The notes beneath the pieces are model-generated. The model was not told the DNA's origin and ran no database searches. It saw nothing but the letters and a program-made list of their open reading frames with translations. A DNA stretch of 64,000 nucleotides from Trichopria drosophilae (taxonomy: Eukaryota > Arthropoda > Insecta > Hymenoptera > Diapriidae): positions 104,221,001-104,285,000 of the forward strand of contig CM059584.1 in assembly GCA_030407085.1 (NCBI GenBank). The letters are read 5' to 3'. A program made the translations under genes and the position numbers. Numbering within the stretch: the first letter of the stretch is position 1; each line of letters begins with the position of its first letter. Below, one piece after another: positions 47,221 through 60,289 of this stretch.

Positions 47221-49020
47221 CTCTCTGCAAGTTATGAACAGAGAATTGACGAGAGTCAAGGATACGTAGGAAAAAAATGGAGTTTGTGATACATACAGGG
47301 TAAAAGGAATGATTGATTGCTCCCAACTGAAAACCAGCTTTCTAAATTTGAAACTTTGCTTCAAATATTAACCCTGTCCCCGTATAGAAAATTTTCACAT
47401 AACGCTAGGTACAGTATAGTAACTAGACAGTTCTTATAACGCTTGACTAGATTCGTAAAACTAGACCGTAACTATCCCGAATCTATTTAGTAAAGCTATG
47501 TTTTTCGATGTGTTATTAAACTGCGATAAATCTGTACAGAATTTGTGTAGAATTTCTATAATTATAGTTTGGCTTGTTACCACCAGGTGCCGCCGCGATT
47601 CTAGGATCTATATTTCTCGCCATCTATGCCCCGCTATAGAAGTGGCTTTTTATTTGGTCATAAGGCAGCCATTCGCCAACTATAGATATCGCATAAAGTA
47701 TGTCTTATCCCTACAGCTTTTAATATAAATATGATTTTGACACTCGTGTCTATATAATTGCATTACATACAACTTTTCGATTAATAATTATTTTAGAAAT
47801 TTCATCCTTAATTTGAGAATTTCATGAAATAAATGTAACTTCTTATTCTGACATAGATTATTATAGAATTTGCCTTAATACAGTTTTCGTTACATTTTGT
47901 CATAGTTCCTTTACAAATAATCTAATTCGCGCAATTACAACTATTTAGTAGAAGAATTATAACAGGGTAGAAGAATTTATAGAGACCAGACTAATATTAC
48001 GGGCACAAATGTTCTACACGGCTAGTCTGAAAATAAAAAATAAAATACGTTATTCTTTTTTTCCAATTTTGTTATCGGTACAAATAATTGATTTAATAAA
48101 AAAAACGTTTTATTTATTAAATCAATTTTAAGAAATATTATTTTAGTTTTTTAGAATTATTCTACTATCTACATAATTCATACTTTATCCATAAATTCTT
48201 ATAACCAGTTTTGGAACATTTCATTGGGTTTTTATCAGCTCTTTCGAATATACTGCAGTAGAGCTTTCTATCGCACAGGCTATGGGAAAATTCTTACCGA
48301 TTTAACGTATTATAACAATAAAATTTTAATCCTTTTAGTCACTGAAGTTGCAATCTTTTTATGGGTCCTTGCTTTTTAATTTTTTCCATATTAAACGCAA
48401 AGTTCTAATTTTTTCCTCCGTTTCAATTAAAAAGATGGTTAAAATTTAGAAGTATAATGATATTTTTTATCTACAATTGTTTATAGTTATTATAAATAAA
48501 CAAATTAAAAAACTCGTATTTTTAGGAATCTAATTCGTTAGTAAAAATATTTTATAATAAACTTAAGTATCCTTGAAGTTCATTACTTGATAACTAAAAA
48601 TTGTAGATTCACCGTTACATTGAAAAAATTCATAATTGCTGATCAAATATGACGGATCAAAAATTGGAAAATTGCAAATCATCAGAAAAATATCTACGGG
48701 CCCGTTTTTGTTGTCTCTGAATACAAAAAAAAGTTGGTTTAAAAACAAAAATATTTATGGATGTTGTCGACTGTTTTTCTAGAATTTATTGTGGGATAAT
48801 GCTAATGGATATGGAGTCTTGCATATTATCCATGGTATAACAATAATATACACTTTTAAAAGTTGAGTTTATTTGGGTTTAAAGTTTGAGTATATTTATA
48901 TGTTCATTGTTGCAAGTGGCACCGGAAACGTCAAAAGACACTGATATCTAACTGTAGGTAAAAGGGTTAATGCAGTTTGTAGTTATTTTTATTGGCCGTC
49001 GAACGCCTGATACATGGAAG
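47221..49020. other. AT-rich intergenic DNA
   Basis: No gene, repeat family or RNA supported; short frames at 47498 and 48563 are AT-driven. Confidence 0.4.
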
Positions 49021-49069
49021 CCTCAAAACTACTCAATAGATGCTCTACTGTCGAATATTCTTGCAAGTA
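49021..49069 (-). repeat. Dispersed motif CGACTGTAGCGCATCTATTG, copy 3
   Basis: On the minus strand reads TTGCAAGAATATTCGACAGT, then AGAGCATCTATTGAGTAGTT. See 10665-10711. Confidence 0.5.
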
Positions 49070-51534
49070 ATAGGTTATTTTGTGTGTGACCCATTTTGCA
49101 CATATATTAGTCAAAGTTCATTATTTTCTTCTGTATTGAACATATACAAACAATTTATATTTCTACAGAATGGGATACCACAACTATTAATAAAGTCACT
49201 TTTAATACTGGCCCAAAAATAGTAAACAAAATATAAGTTATATTTTGAAAATTTAAACTGCTATCCCTTAATTGAAACTTAGTGGAAAAATAGTTGTGGT
49301 ACTCAAGTATGAAATATATTTTCATGTCAATGATGTTTTTTTTCAAGGAGGATTCACTTCTTTAGCGGGTCTTGTTTTGTGCTGCTACACTTACATATTT
49401 CTAAGAAAATAATTCATTCTCCACACTAATTGAAGAATAAAAAGTTACAGTTAAGATTGTCATAATAATGCAGACAGCCGTGTTGATATTATCGTTATAA
49501 CCGGAGATATAGTATATATATTGTGTATGTAGTATTAAACTAGAGTTAATATTTTAAAAAATTCTTTTTAAATACAGTTTAGCTGCTAATGGTATTTAGT
49601 CAAATATTTTATTTTTACTAATGAATCGAGCAATGTGTGTGAATGTTTTTAGTTACATTCTACTGACTGAACAATTAACTGAGTTTCTGAAATAAAAACT
49701 ACTAAAGATTATTTTAAAGCTTATTTTAAAGTTCGTGTATTTCATAATCTTTTTATAAATAAATAAACTTTGGTATGTAGTAGTAAATTTATATTTATAA
49801 TTTATTATCAGCGGATTTGGTACATTTAAAATATATATGTACTGCTCTTAGTAGAAGCTGATTAAGACTATATTTCAACCTGCAGGCCTTTAAATAAGTA
49901 GAAGTTACTATCTTAATGTAATAGACGAGGTACAATCTACCCAAGAGATCTCCAAATTGGTCCCACATAAATTTATCCGGAAATACCAACTCTATCCAAA
50001 TTTATAGATCAAAGAAAAGTTGTAATACGGTTGTAAGCACTATAAGAATCATGTAAACTAACTGTCTAGAAGTAATATATCAAACATTTTTCTATCAAGA
50101 TATAAAAGGATATTTGTATATTGACATGTAAATACATATATTTGAAGATAAATCGTCTCCCATGCAATAAATGAAAAAAATTTTTATTTCATTATCCACA
50201 TTAGAAGCAGATAAATCTCTTATTTAAAGAAATTTGATGTTGGAATGTTTATTATATTGTACCGTTTTGTATACTAATATTTGCAAACATTACTAACATT
50301 GACACAGCACAGATCAATTTCCTAACCAAATGACAGCCTTTTTCTAATATTACTGTCTGTGTATTAATTATACATTATGTCATTTTAAGAATTTTATATC
50401 TAGCTTTTAATTGTAACTTTATATCATTACAATTATTTTAAATTACGTTATTTAATGTTCCATTGAATAAATTATTATCTCATAATACAATCCTCACATG
50501 ATCGATTCTTGTCTATGTTATATTTGCACTTTAGTGAAATTATTCTTTCATATGTGAAATAAGTAATTAGTAAAGAGATATGAATAATTTCAATTCATAT
50601 TCCCACAACGTTGGATGTAAATTACTTCCTGCTTCATTTTCATTGAATAGAAAACGAAGCTTGCAATTATATTCGTGATATGCAATAAGTAACGGTATAC
50701 GTTTTATAAATGTAAAAATATGTTTATATGATATGTTTAAAGTTTTCATTATTGATAATATTGAAATATTTTTTAGGTTGAACGTTGAAAAGAACTTCAT
50801 ACGCAATTATAAAATGAGCTATATATACATATTGTCTTTTTTCTGTAATATTCCAATCCTTTCCATAATTAGAATAGGAAATAAAAAATACTTTGAATTA
50901 CTAGGTCATTATACATTTTCTCCTGATGGTAATCTTCAATGATGGACGACATATTTTTATTCTTTCGTATGACACAAATTTGATAATATAATTTCGAACC
51001 TCATAATTTTATATCCTGATCATTTGTTGCCAGTAAATTTAATTTCTCTTCTGCTGAGTTACTTATTGAGTTGAATCGGTTCAAATAGGAACTAATTTAA
51101 GAATTTTTGACAACTTGACGTTTATAAAGAGTAATAATAATTTAAGTTAGCGTCCTTCCTCCCAGTTAAAAATTCTACAATTCAAAACCAATTGCTCCAG
51201 GAGTTTCGAAGCATTCAGTTCTAAATTCAACTAAACCATTTTTGTGCCAATTGAAATTTAACTCCATAGTAAGTAGCGAGTTAGGACATCCGGGTTTGCG
51301 GATTCTCAGTAAACCCGACGACGTCTTAATATTACCAAAGATGCACACACAGAAAGGCAAAGTCGAGGAAATGTTCTGTAACTGGTCAACCACTTTTGTA
51401 TTGGTCAGAATATAATTTGTATATTCAATTTTATGTTCACGATATTTAATGATATTGGAAGGCTGAAATTCTAGAAACCTTGGAAGAACTTTCTCTTCGA
51501 CCCTAAGATGGAAATCTGGTAACTAAAAAATTGG
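49070..51534. other. AT-rich intergenic DNA
   Basis: Several 60-79 codon frames on both strands lack motifs. No other feature seen. Confidence 0.4.
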
Positions 51535-51538
51535 TTAA

Positions 51539-52594
51539 CCCGTTTCGTCCCAAAACGAAAAAATTTGTCGCCGGTTTTCATCCTCCGTAAGTTTATAGAT
51601 CTTTGAGATATTGTTATGAAATGCAGGTTTTCTATAGTTTTTGGGTATGCTCTTTTTGAATCTGAAGCCCAATATTCGATATCACTTTTCATTTTTTAAA
51701 TATGACCACTTTAACGGAAGAAAACGTGGGAAAAAGCGAAAACTTTTTCAGAAAACTGCAATTTTTCTTGCGAAGGAATTCCGGAATCGTGTCAGGCCTC
51801 AGAATCTTGTGGCATAATCAGTTTTACTAAAAGTTGGTCAATATTACTATTTAAGTTACAAAATGGCGGCCTCATAATGGCTCTATTGATTCGGATTTTT
51901 TTTAATTGAGTTTTATTAAAACATTTCTGGTATTTTGTCTTGTACTTTGATGAATATGTTCTAGTGGATTATTTTTGAAGTTGATGAATACAAATCCGTT
52001 ATTAAATTTTGGAAATTCAAAACAGGGAATCCAATATAGCTGACCGAAATTAAAAAAAAATTGTCTGGTATTTGGTGTATAGAAGGTTCCGAAGTCACAT
52101 TGGATCCGCCATTTTGAATTTGCAAAATTTAATAACGGATTAGTACTCAGCCACCTCAAAAGCCATCTACATATTTATCAAAGTTTACTTCAAGATACCA
52201 GAAATATTTTAATCAAACCCAAATAACAAAAAAATTCCGTATGAGCAACGCCTTTATGAGGACGCCATTTTATAACTTAAATCGTAATATTGACCAACTT
52301 TTAGTAAAACTGATTATGCCACAAGATTCTGAGGCCTGACACAATTCCGGAACTCCTTCGCAAGAAAAATTTCAGTTTTCTGAAAATGAGTTCGCTTGTT
52401 TCCACGTTTTCCTCCGTTTAAGTGGTCATATTTAAAAAATGGAAAGTGATATCTTAAAACGGACTTCAGATTCGAAAAGAGCATACCCAAAAACTATAGA
52501 AAACCTGCATTTCATAACAATATCTCAAAGATATCCATAAACTTACGGAGGTTGAAAACCGGCGACAAATGTTGTCGTTTTGGGACGAAACGGG
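51539..52594. mobile_element. 1.06 kb near-perfect palindrome flanked by TTAA (piggyBac-like MITE)
   Basis: The element begins CCCGTTTCGTCCCAAAACGA right after TTAA (51535-51538) and ends with the reverse complement, GGGACGAAACGGG, right before TTAA (52595-52598). Matching is not confined to the ends. The two halves of about 530 bp pair throughout around a centre near 52060, for instance GGTTTTCTATAGTTTTTGGG near 51628 with its mirror near 52490. TTAA duplication with CCC-starting termini is the hallmark of the piggyBac superfamily. There is no transposase. Open frames inside it (for example 51471-51692 and 51902-52159, minus) are repeat-derived. The centre carries words of the 1233-1430 motif family (GGATCCGCCATTTTGAATTT). 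Confidence 0.75.
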
Positions 52595-52598
52595 TTAA

Positions 52599-52936
52599 TA
52601 CTGCTACCTTCTTATGATTATTAAACCTCCATGAAGTAAACACGGAGAAAAAAGGGTTAATGACACCATGAAAAAATGATAGAAACGATGTAAAATAGTA
52701 GAATTACCAACATGAAAGGTTGTAGTTGATATTTGAGGTTACGTACGAGTATTTTAAGTGCCGAAAAACAATTTTATTTTTCCATTTACTACTGAAATAA
52801 TTAATTTGACTACTTTTTGCATTAAAGCGGTTTACTATTATAAAATGATTTAATTAGCTATTTTCTTTCTTCCGGTGTAGTTAATATGCGTCATAATTAT
52901 TATAATCAAGTTTGAAAATAGTGTTTTTATTCATTA
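52599..52936. other. AT-rich intergenic DNA
   Basis: Nothing supported. Confidence 0.45.
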
Positions 52937-53013
52937 ATTACTTCGACCCAGACTAAGTCTGCCTCTACTAAGGAACCCAAATCAACAATAAAAAAATTTG
53001 TGTCCGTGATCTT

Positions 53014-53045
53014 GTACGTACGTACGTCCGTACGTCCGTACGTCC
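53014..53045. repeat. (ACGT/CCGT)n microsatellite
   Basis: ACGTACGTACGTCCGT-type array within copy B. Confidence 0.8.
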
Positions 53046-53608
53046 CGTTTTTTTGTCTCGCGATAACTCGCGAAAGGATAAGCGTATTGACATAATTTTT
53101 TTTTTAAATACGCGTCTTGGCATAACTTAGATCTGATTAGATTTTGGGGCAGATCCACCCATCCATTACTAAACAAAATTAGCCCCAATTAAGTTTCTTT
53201 GTAGTTTTTTTGCATTTATTTTGAAAAATACAAATTTTATTTAAAAATGTTGCAAACAAAAAAGATAGAGCATGAAATTCTCTACAAAAAAGGTTGTATG
53301 CATTTTCTTCCTAAAGTCAACGATAATGCCATAAAAACTGGTTTAAAATGTTTATGACTATTGTCTGAAAAAGTATTGAATTTGGCCATCGCGGCAAAAA
53401 AATTGCCCTATTGTTTTTCATCAAATTTCGACGTTTCGACCCTCTACCCCCCAGGGGTAGTCTTTGCCAGCTCCTCAGGCGCGGTGACCACCTACGGGCG
53501 TAATAGTACATTACTCAACGAGGGAGGCGTCGCCTCGGGTAAAAATTACACGCAGTCTGAGACATTCTTTTTTACTTCCCGAGGGAAGTATACGATTTTT
53601 CTTTATGG

Positions 53609-53668
53609 CCGGGAGGATAAGCGGCATCTTTCCTTCCGCTTGCGGAAAGATGCCGCTTATCCTCCCGG
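53609..53668. repeat. Perfect 25 bp-arm hairpin
   Basis: Left arm 53609-53633 starts CCGGGAGGATAAGCGGCAT. Right arm 53644-53668 is its exact reverse complement, with a 10-base loop at 53634-53643. A smaller hairpin TTCCGC/GCGGAA (53634-53647) competes at the tip. Copy A has no counterpart. Confidence 0.85.
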
Positions 53669-53708
53669 TGTGAAGAAAAGTTCATTTACGCCCTTGATAC
53701 GAAAATAA

Positions 53709-55740
53709 CAATTTCGATATATCTAAATGATGTCTTATAGACATCTATAAGATATCCGTCATAGGTCTTTTCGACACTTTCAAGATATCTTTGACAAATT
53801 ATGTGTGTATATACATTGTATATATAATATCATAATAATACAGACAGTAATTAGTAAAACACAGTAAACGTATAATATGCATCGAATAGTCTATTAGAAT
53901 ACAAGTGCATGAAGTAAGTGTTTTGCAACTTTTATTTATTAATACTTCGGCTGGCCTGTTGTCGGGGTCGAAGTTTTGAAAATGCTCATTTTCAATTTTC
54001 ATACACATAAGAAACACTATATTGTTGTAACACATCTATCGAAGCCACTTGGACCTAAATATGATTGGACCCCAAATATCAATATAATTTTATAATATAA
54101 TTGAAAGCCGTTAGTAAACAAACGAGTCTTAAGGAATAGCCGACTATCCACTGGGTCGAAGTTTCTAAGCGAGCGAAGCGAGCGAGGCACCACGCCAACA
54201 CTAGTTTCTAGGTTGCATCCTTTCCTTTTTTTGATGATTGACGGATTGGTTATTGGATCCAGAAATTAAAAGAACTTTCTTTTTTCTAAGTCTCGAACGT
54301 AGTCTTTCAAAATGACCTTCAATGTATCGAGTGTACATGTAATTAAACTATCCTATTTTATCATTATTACCTGGGCTATTACCATTATTAGATTTTTCAT
54401 GTAAAAAAGACATCCTTTTACTAACTTTCTTATTAATGATATGACGGGATAATGATTGATTAATAAGATATCATTAACAATTCTAATATTTCTATGACGG
54501 AAAACCTGATTGGATATCGACTAAAAGATGTAAACCATTGCAATTTTACGTACCTGAGGGATGTTTCGACTTATTCTTTAAAATCCTGCTAGAAAAAGTA
54601 GGTATTTTTATACCAATGAGTGATGATTGAACTCTTCAATCGTGTTACTGAAAGTTGAAGGAAACTACTATTGTTGTTTACTTCTGTTTCATGCAGTAAA
54701 TCGCAACCATTGATGAGAAGAATTAAAAAATTGTAAGAATTTTTCAAATTCCATTATCGAAAATGCAAGTAATTATGCCATCTGCATACCGGAAATAAAA
54801 TAACGGGGTAAATGATTCCATTCATATAACGTTGTTTAGTCGTTTTATAATAACTTATTATTTACGTAATTTTTTAAAAGTTTGTTATCGTGTACATAAA
54901 ATTGAAATGAACCGTATATAATACTTGACCATCCAAAAACACATGAAGAAAATTTCCTCGAGCTTTTTTCCGAGCCGTAACACAAAGCAAGTCTAAAAAT
55001 AGCGTACCTAGGAAAACGAAAAATAATCGATGTCACATATTGCTAATGGAAAGAAAGAAAATATGATTGTTTAAGGTTCGTTGATTCGCAAAAGCTGTTG
55101 GAACAAGTTGTCGAAGTGGACGTCAGCATCTTAACAACACAGCAAACACTAGGGTGGCGTTCCTGTCGTTCCCAGATTGTTGACTTAACCGTCCCCTTCA
55201 TTCTTTGACAGTTGAACAGATTCCCTTCCTTGTACTCGCACTTAAAACCTGCCCGTTAACTTCAAATATTCTTGATTTCTCATCCGTAATATTTTACTTC
55301 TTAGGTAGAACAATTACATCATTACGAAACCTCCAGTAAGTAGGAATTCGAATAAAATCAGTTGGATTAAGAATCGGAGAACAGATCTTTTTATGCAAAA
55401 TATTTTACCCAAAGGCTTCTTATCAGAACACGCAACATTTGCCTGCTTAAAGGAAGCGTGCGCATAATGCACGACGCATTTCTCACTAATGAGATGAAGG
55501 AAACCTTTAAATTCCAATCAAGTGTTTTTGTGAGCCGCTAAGTAACACATAATCGCTAATTTTTAACCGCCTGATAAAGCGACGTACAATTTCATAGATG
55601 CAAATTCCAGGATAGGAAACTACTTGTTGGAGGGATTTTTCACGAGCAAACCGGCGCGGCGTTTCGCCGTTTAAATTGTAATCAGTGAATCTGCAAAAAT
55701 ACCGTGTCGCGACTGGTACTTTCTCCTGTTCCTTTTGTCC
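53709..55740. other. AT-rich intergenic DNA
   Basis: A short GCGAGCGAAGCGAGCGAG run lies at 54169-54187, right after CTGGGTCGAAGT (54151), a word shared with the ends of the 32455/52937 elements. Frames of 63-78 codons lack motifs. Confidence 0.4.
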
Positions 55741-56430
55741 CTCGAGGCGTGTAATCGTTGCTCCTGCTAATTTTGTTTTCCCCCACCTAATGGTTTAATC
55801 GACGGTTCGGATTGGTAACTATGATTTCGGCAGAACGTTTTTCCCTGGGCAACACGGGTTCTTTGGGTGCTGGGATCGAATGCCAGACACAGGAAAGGGA
55901 AGTTACAAGAAAAGAAACGAAGATAATTTCGACGACGAACATAGCCACCAGCAGTGGCTCCGGTAGATATGGTTAGGTGGTTTCAGAACTCGATTTTTCG
56001 AGGTAAGCAGACCCGTGGTTAGAGAATTCTCCGTTTTGTAAAGACAAGGTTGCCACATAGACCCAAATGGGGTTGTACGTTTCAAATGGAAATTTGGTAA
56101 TAAATCGCTAAAAAGTGGCAACTCTGCGTAAAGAAGCTGAAAGCTCGAAATCAGGCCCTGTAATGACGTTCTGGATACGAAATAGGTTCGAAGCCCCGCG
56201 GGGGCCTTAGGTGGGACCGACCGAGTTCCGCAAAATACAACCGCAAAAGGACGAGCCTCGAGAGGAGAATTATGCAGATTGCAGGCTTGCATCTGATGGG
56301 GCCTGATGGAGCTCGGGCCTACGTGATCTGACCAATGCCGGCAACGCATCGGTACGTACTACCAATACTAGATGGCAGGCGCATTACTACCTTCGTATTG
56401 CGTACGTGTACAAATTCATCCATTCCCGGT
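55741..56430. other. GC-richer island, possible exon or promoter region
   Basis: Open frames overlap on both strands: 148 codons minus (55903-56349), and 51 codons plus starting at an ATG at 55821 and stopping at 55976. A strong donor-like GTAAGC at 56003 follows the plus frame but lies beyond its stop, so at best it would end an untranslated exon. No peptide is recognised. I regard this as a candidate 5' exon or conserved regulatory sequence. Confidence 0.3.
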
Positions 56431-59400
56431 GACTTTATTGCGCTGAATATTTCATGCCCTTGCGAAATTATTATACTGCTTGAAAAAATTAGGAACGACG
56501 CAAAGTTCTGTCATTAGATTCAATTTATTATTGAAAATCGCGATAAATTTTGCATAAGCCTACACACCTGATGGCAGGCGTGAATTGATCGTAAACAATG
56601 TAACTTTCTTTAAGGATATAATGAGTACGAGCAGTACTCGATACATAAGGTATGCCGCTCATCCACGCAGAATTTGTGAAGAATTCCAGATGAATTGTTG
56701 TACTTACTATTAAAATACTGCCCTAAATTTGACGGGTAGTCAATTATTTAAATATATTGAATTATGTTTAAAGGCACCATGCTTACTACAAGAGGTACGA
56801 TATTGCAATTCTTTGCGCAGCAGCCTTTAGTTGCGTGCACGTAAGTGGTGGAATATATTTTCTGAATATAATTCATTCACTTATGTCTGAAACAGCTTTT
56901 CACTGGACGTCATGGATTCTATAGTTTTATGAGTTCTATTGGAGGAGAAAACATTGAATATCAGGGCTCTGTTTTATTAAGTATCAATTTTAAAACCCAA
57001 TTGCCGGTAATTTCCAGGCTTAAGTGCGTCCCAGGATTTTAGTAATATTTCAACATTATAATTTCAGGTCGTGAATATAAAACAAAGCTCACTTACATCA
57101 AGTATTATGAATTTAATATCTCGAAATTTGATAAAAAGATCATTTTTTTAAACAAGCATATTTATGAAGGAAACCATAATAAAATTAATTTATAAACTTT
57201 GATTTAATACAGACGGATATTGATCACATAAATATATTATATTAAAGTCATTGAGCTGTTTATTTAATCATAGTTAAATAATCGTAATTCTATCTATAGT
57301 TAATAAAAGTATCTATATAAAAAACGTGAAATTGAAAAGCAAAATGGGTCATGCTGCCGTCTCCACCCCGCACGGCGCATAACCTTGTGAAAATTAAATA
57401 TATATCTAAGGGAATTATTTACCAATTGCTCAGTATTTTTGTAGAAAACTTTATTAAAGTATACACTTTCTTACAGGAAGTTTTTCGAATCTTGGACTTC
57501 TTCACAGATTTTTTGTCGATGAATGCAAACAACCATGCTACATAGGTAATTAGCATTTATAATTTTTATAATTAAATGAGTTTAAATTTTTTTTAAAATT
57601 TTGTTATTCGGCCATCATCGGTATTATGTGCATAGTATATGTGTCAAATTTCAGAAAGTTTCAACGAGTAGTTATCAAAATACGTAAATTTCTCGTACTA
57701 AGAATTTCGTCATCCAATTCCACTTGAATAATGCTTTTACGTCCATCGAAGTATTAAATACGAATTATTATATCTATTCTACCTGTTCACAATACCATTT
57801 TATGTAAAAATGTTTAAGAAATATCTTTCAAGTATTCACAGCTGGCATAATCTAGCGGAAATTATATTCAGCCATTTCAAGTTTGAGAATCCTGCACCTG
57901 AATTTGATCTGTTCGATAGTTTAAGTATGGTAATATCATTAGTTGGTTCTTTCAAATCCTTTCAAGAGATTACTGTAGCAGCTGACAGATAATAAATGTT
58001 TTGCAGTTAAAAATAATTCGCGGTCATTAAACTAGCATTACAAAGTTTAGGTCTTTTAACACGAAGGTGTGTGAAGAATCACCATGTGAAATATTTTCCG
58101 CTGATTGTTAGGTAGATTTACCCATTATACGCAGATTTTGCAGAGATATCCAATACTCAGAAAACCTTGCATTCTTCAAAGTAGCATTCTTAAATGTAAA
58201 ACTTTTGGTAATCATTAATGTTATCTCCGTTAATGAGATATGTCTTATTGGTGAACTTTACAATGGACTGTTCGACCTTTGGATTCGCTAGTTCTATTTC
58301 TAAGATGAAAGCCATGTGCTGATCATTTGACTTCATCAACAGCATATGCGTTTATTCCAGTTCATTGCCAATGATTAATTCCAAGCTGCAGATCTAGGAA
58401 CGCATATTTCGTTCTCTCAACGTCCAGGATTTTCCTTAATATTTACGATTCTTTGGCACTACACAATTTATATATGTTAAAAAAATTGTGTATACCATAC
58501 TGGTATGAAAATAAATCGTCAGGAAAGAGATCCATCATAAAATAACGATACGAGTAAAATGAGAATTTGAGTTCGTGTGAAATAGAATTGTTCCACTTAG
58601 GAAGTGAGCCCGTTAAAGGTATTATCTTACTCCGCCTGCATCGTTTCACTGAATAACATTAACTTTTCATTCAAATAGCTCGTATCGCGAAGACGAAATC
58701 TGCCGCTCCATTAACAAAAAAAAATTAATGCAATCAATAAAAATGTGATGTCCGAATAAATTGGAAACATTCCGGTCATTCGGATGCTCGTCCCCACATT
58801 AAACAAGGTACCATTCGTTTCCTCGTCTTTCAGCTGGGACATTATTTCGCGACAGGTTAACGGATTTTTATTTTTTATCGACATGTTTTCTCAACGGTAA
58901 TTACTCGAGCAAGGTGCTATGCAGAATTCCAAGCACACCCATACCAGAAAGCTTAAAGCCAAAGATCGTCGAAAACGTCGGCATGTGGGGAGAAGGTAAA
59001 ATGCGTAATGACGCGCTTCTCCGTTCATTGCTGGCTTTTCTTTTTTTTTATTCTTCGTGCAGGACGCGGGTTCGCACGCACATGCGATCCGGTTTACCTA
59101 GCTCCTTCAATAAACACCAGTAGAATCTCCGGGGAAAATCTAAGGAGTTAGAGAGAGATAGGTTTTCTCATTCAAGAGCTACCAAGAATATTCTTTTGTT
59201 TTCCAAATTCCAACGAGTATGATTCGAAAATAAAATACCTTAGCTTTTTTGGTATGGTGTCGAACGTTTCATTCAGGAATTTCGATTGAATTGTAGTTTA
59301 ATTAGAAAAGATACTACAACGGGAATTCATCGCGTGGCTGTGAAAGAATATTCTGCGAATGTTTCGAAAAATATTCATGTGGGGAGCTGCATAACATCTG

Positions 59401-60233
59401 CATTTGAAGTTTGGTAATATAGAGAAGGAAGTGAGTTCTTCAACTGGTAAGTGACTTCTCCACATTGTGAACATAAGTGGAAGTAAGGGGTTTTTAGAGA
59501 TCGCAAAAACTGCCTCGGTAGTAGTAGTTCTTACCGGTATACTTCCTCATCGTTTATGTCATTGCATTTGTCTTTATCGTCTTTATCTCATTAGATTATC
59601 TGGATACATCATCGTTTGGGATGATCAGTAGTCCAAACCGTCGTGGTCCATTGGTTCGAATTCTATTTCAGAGAACGGTTCATCATCCTCTGTGATTTAA
59701 CTCATTAGAGTCGGACTATCATATATGACGAAGAGATTTTCTGCTATCGTTAGGTCAGGAAATACTAACTGCTGTGTCTTCCCGCAGGAGCTTTTTATTT
59801 TTCACATTTTCCTCTTTTTTCTGACATCAGTTATTAATATTGTAAGTCATCGATAAGATGACCTAATTAAACGCTTCAACTGATGAAGTATCCCAACCGA
59901 TAAAGTTCCCAGACGATAAAGTATCCAAAAAATGAATCCAAGAAATGAAAACCATGAAAGTAATACAAGAAATGGTAGATACTAAATTATTGCATTGCGT
60001 CATTATTTTGCTTTATTGATGTTGAATAAATTCTGATCTGAAAAATTGATTTCTCTATCATGAAAGAAAATCTTGGTATAAATAAGTGATAATTCGTTAA
60101 TCGAAATGACCGTGGATAAAATGCGGAACTAATGAATAAATCTCAATTTTTTTCTGCTCTACCGTTTTTTTTGTAACCTCATAGGTCGACTACCATGTTG
60201 TTTGGCTACCTGTAGATTGACCCATAACGTTTA
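56431..60233. other. Intergenic DNA
   Basis: Short frames of 60-69 codons at 57351, 57810, 58443 (minus) and 58914 show no domain. No repeat family recognised. Confidence 0.4.
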
Positions 60234-60289
60234 GGATCGTGATCGGTAGATCCGGCACCCGCGAAGGAACGTTCCTTTCATCACGATCC
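60234..60289. repeat. Hairpin with inner GGAACGTTCC palindrome
   Basis: GGATCGTGAT (60234-60243) pairs perfectly with ATCACGATCC (60280-60289), and GGAACGTTCC lies inside at 60266-60275. GAACGTTC fits a minimal heat-shock-element dyad, but the neighbouring units do not extend it. Role unknown. Confidence 0.45.

Larger units (their letters stand above)
52937..53708 (-). mobile_element. Dispersed element, copy B (inverted partner of 32455)
   Basis: The minus strand matches 32455-33045 through most of its length, including the ACGT array, the GAATTTCATGCTCTATC block and the CCCCTGGGGGGTAG block. It lacks the internal second direct repeat of copy A. It has about 175 extra bases near one end, holding a 25 bp perfect-arm hairpin. 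The overlapping 115-codon plus-strand frame is repeat-derived. Confidence 0.6.

Noticed and set aside
53361..53708. 115-codon plus-strand open frame
   Set aside because: Lies entirely in the dispersed element and crosses its hairpin. The inverted copy at 32455 does not preserve the frame.
55903..56349. 148-codon minus-strand open frame
   Set aside because: Second-longest frame, but it lies in a GC-richer island with open frames on the other strand, has no recognisable domain, and has no splice or start context that favours it.
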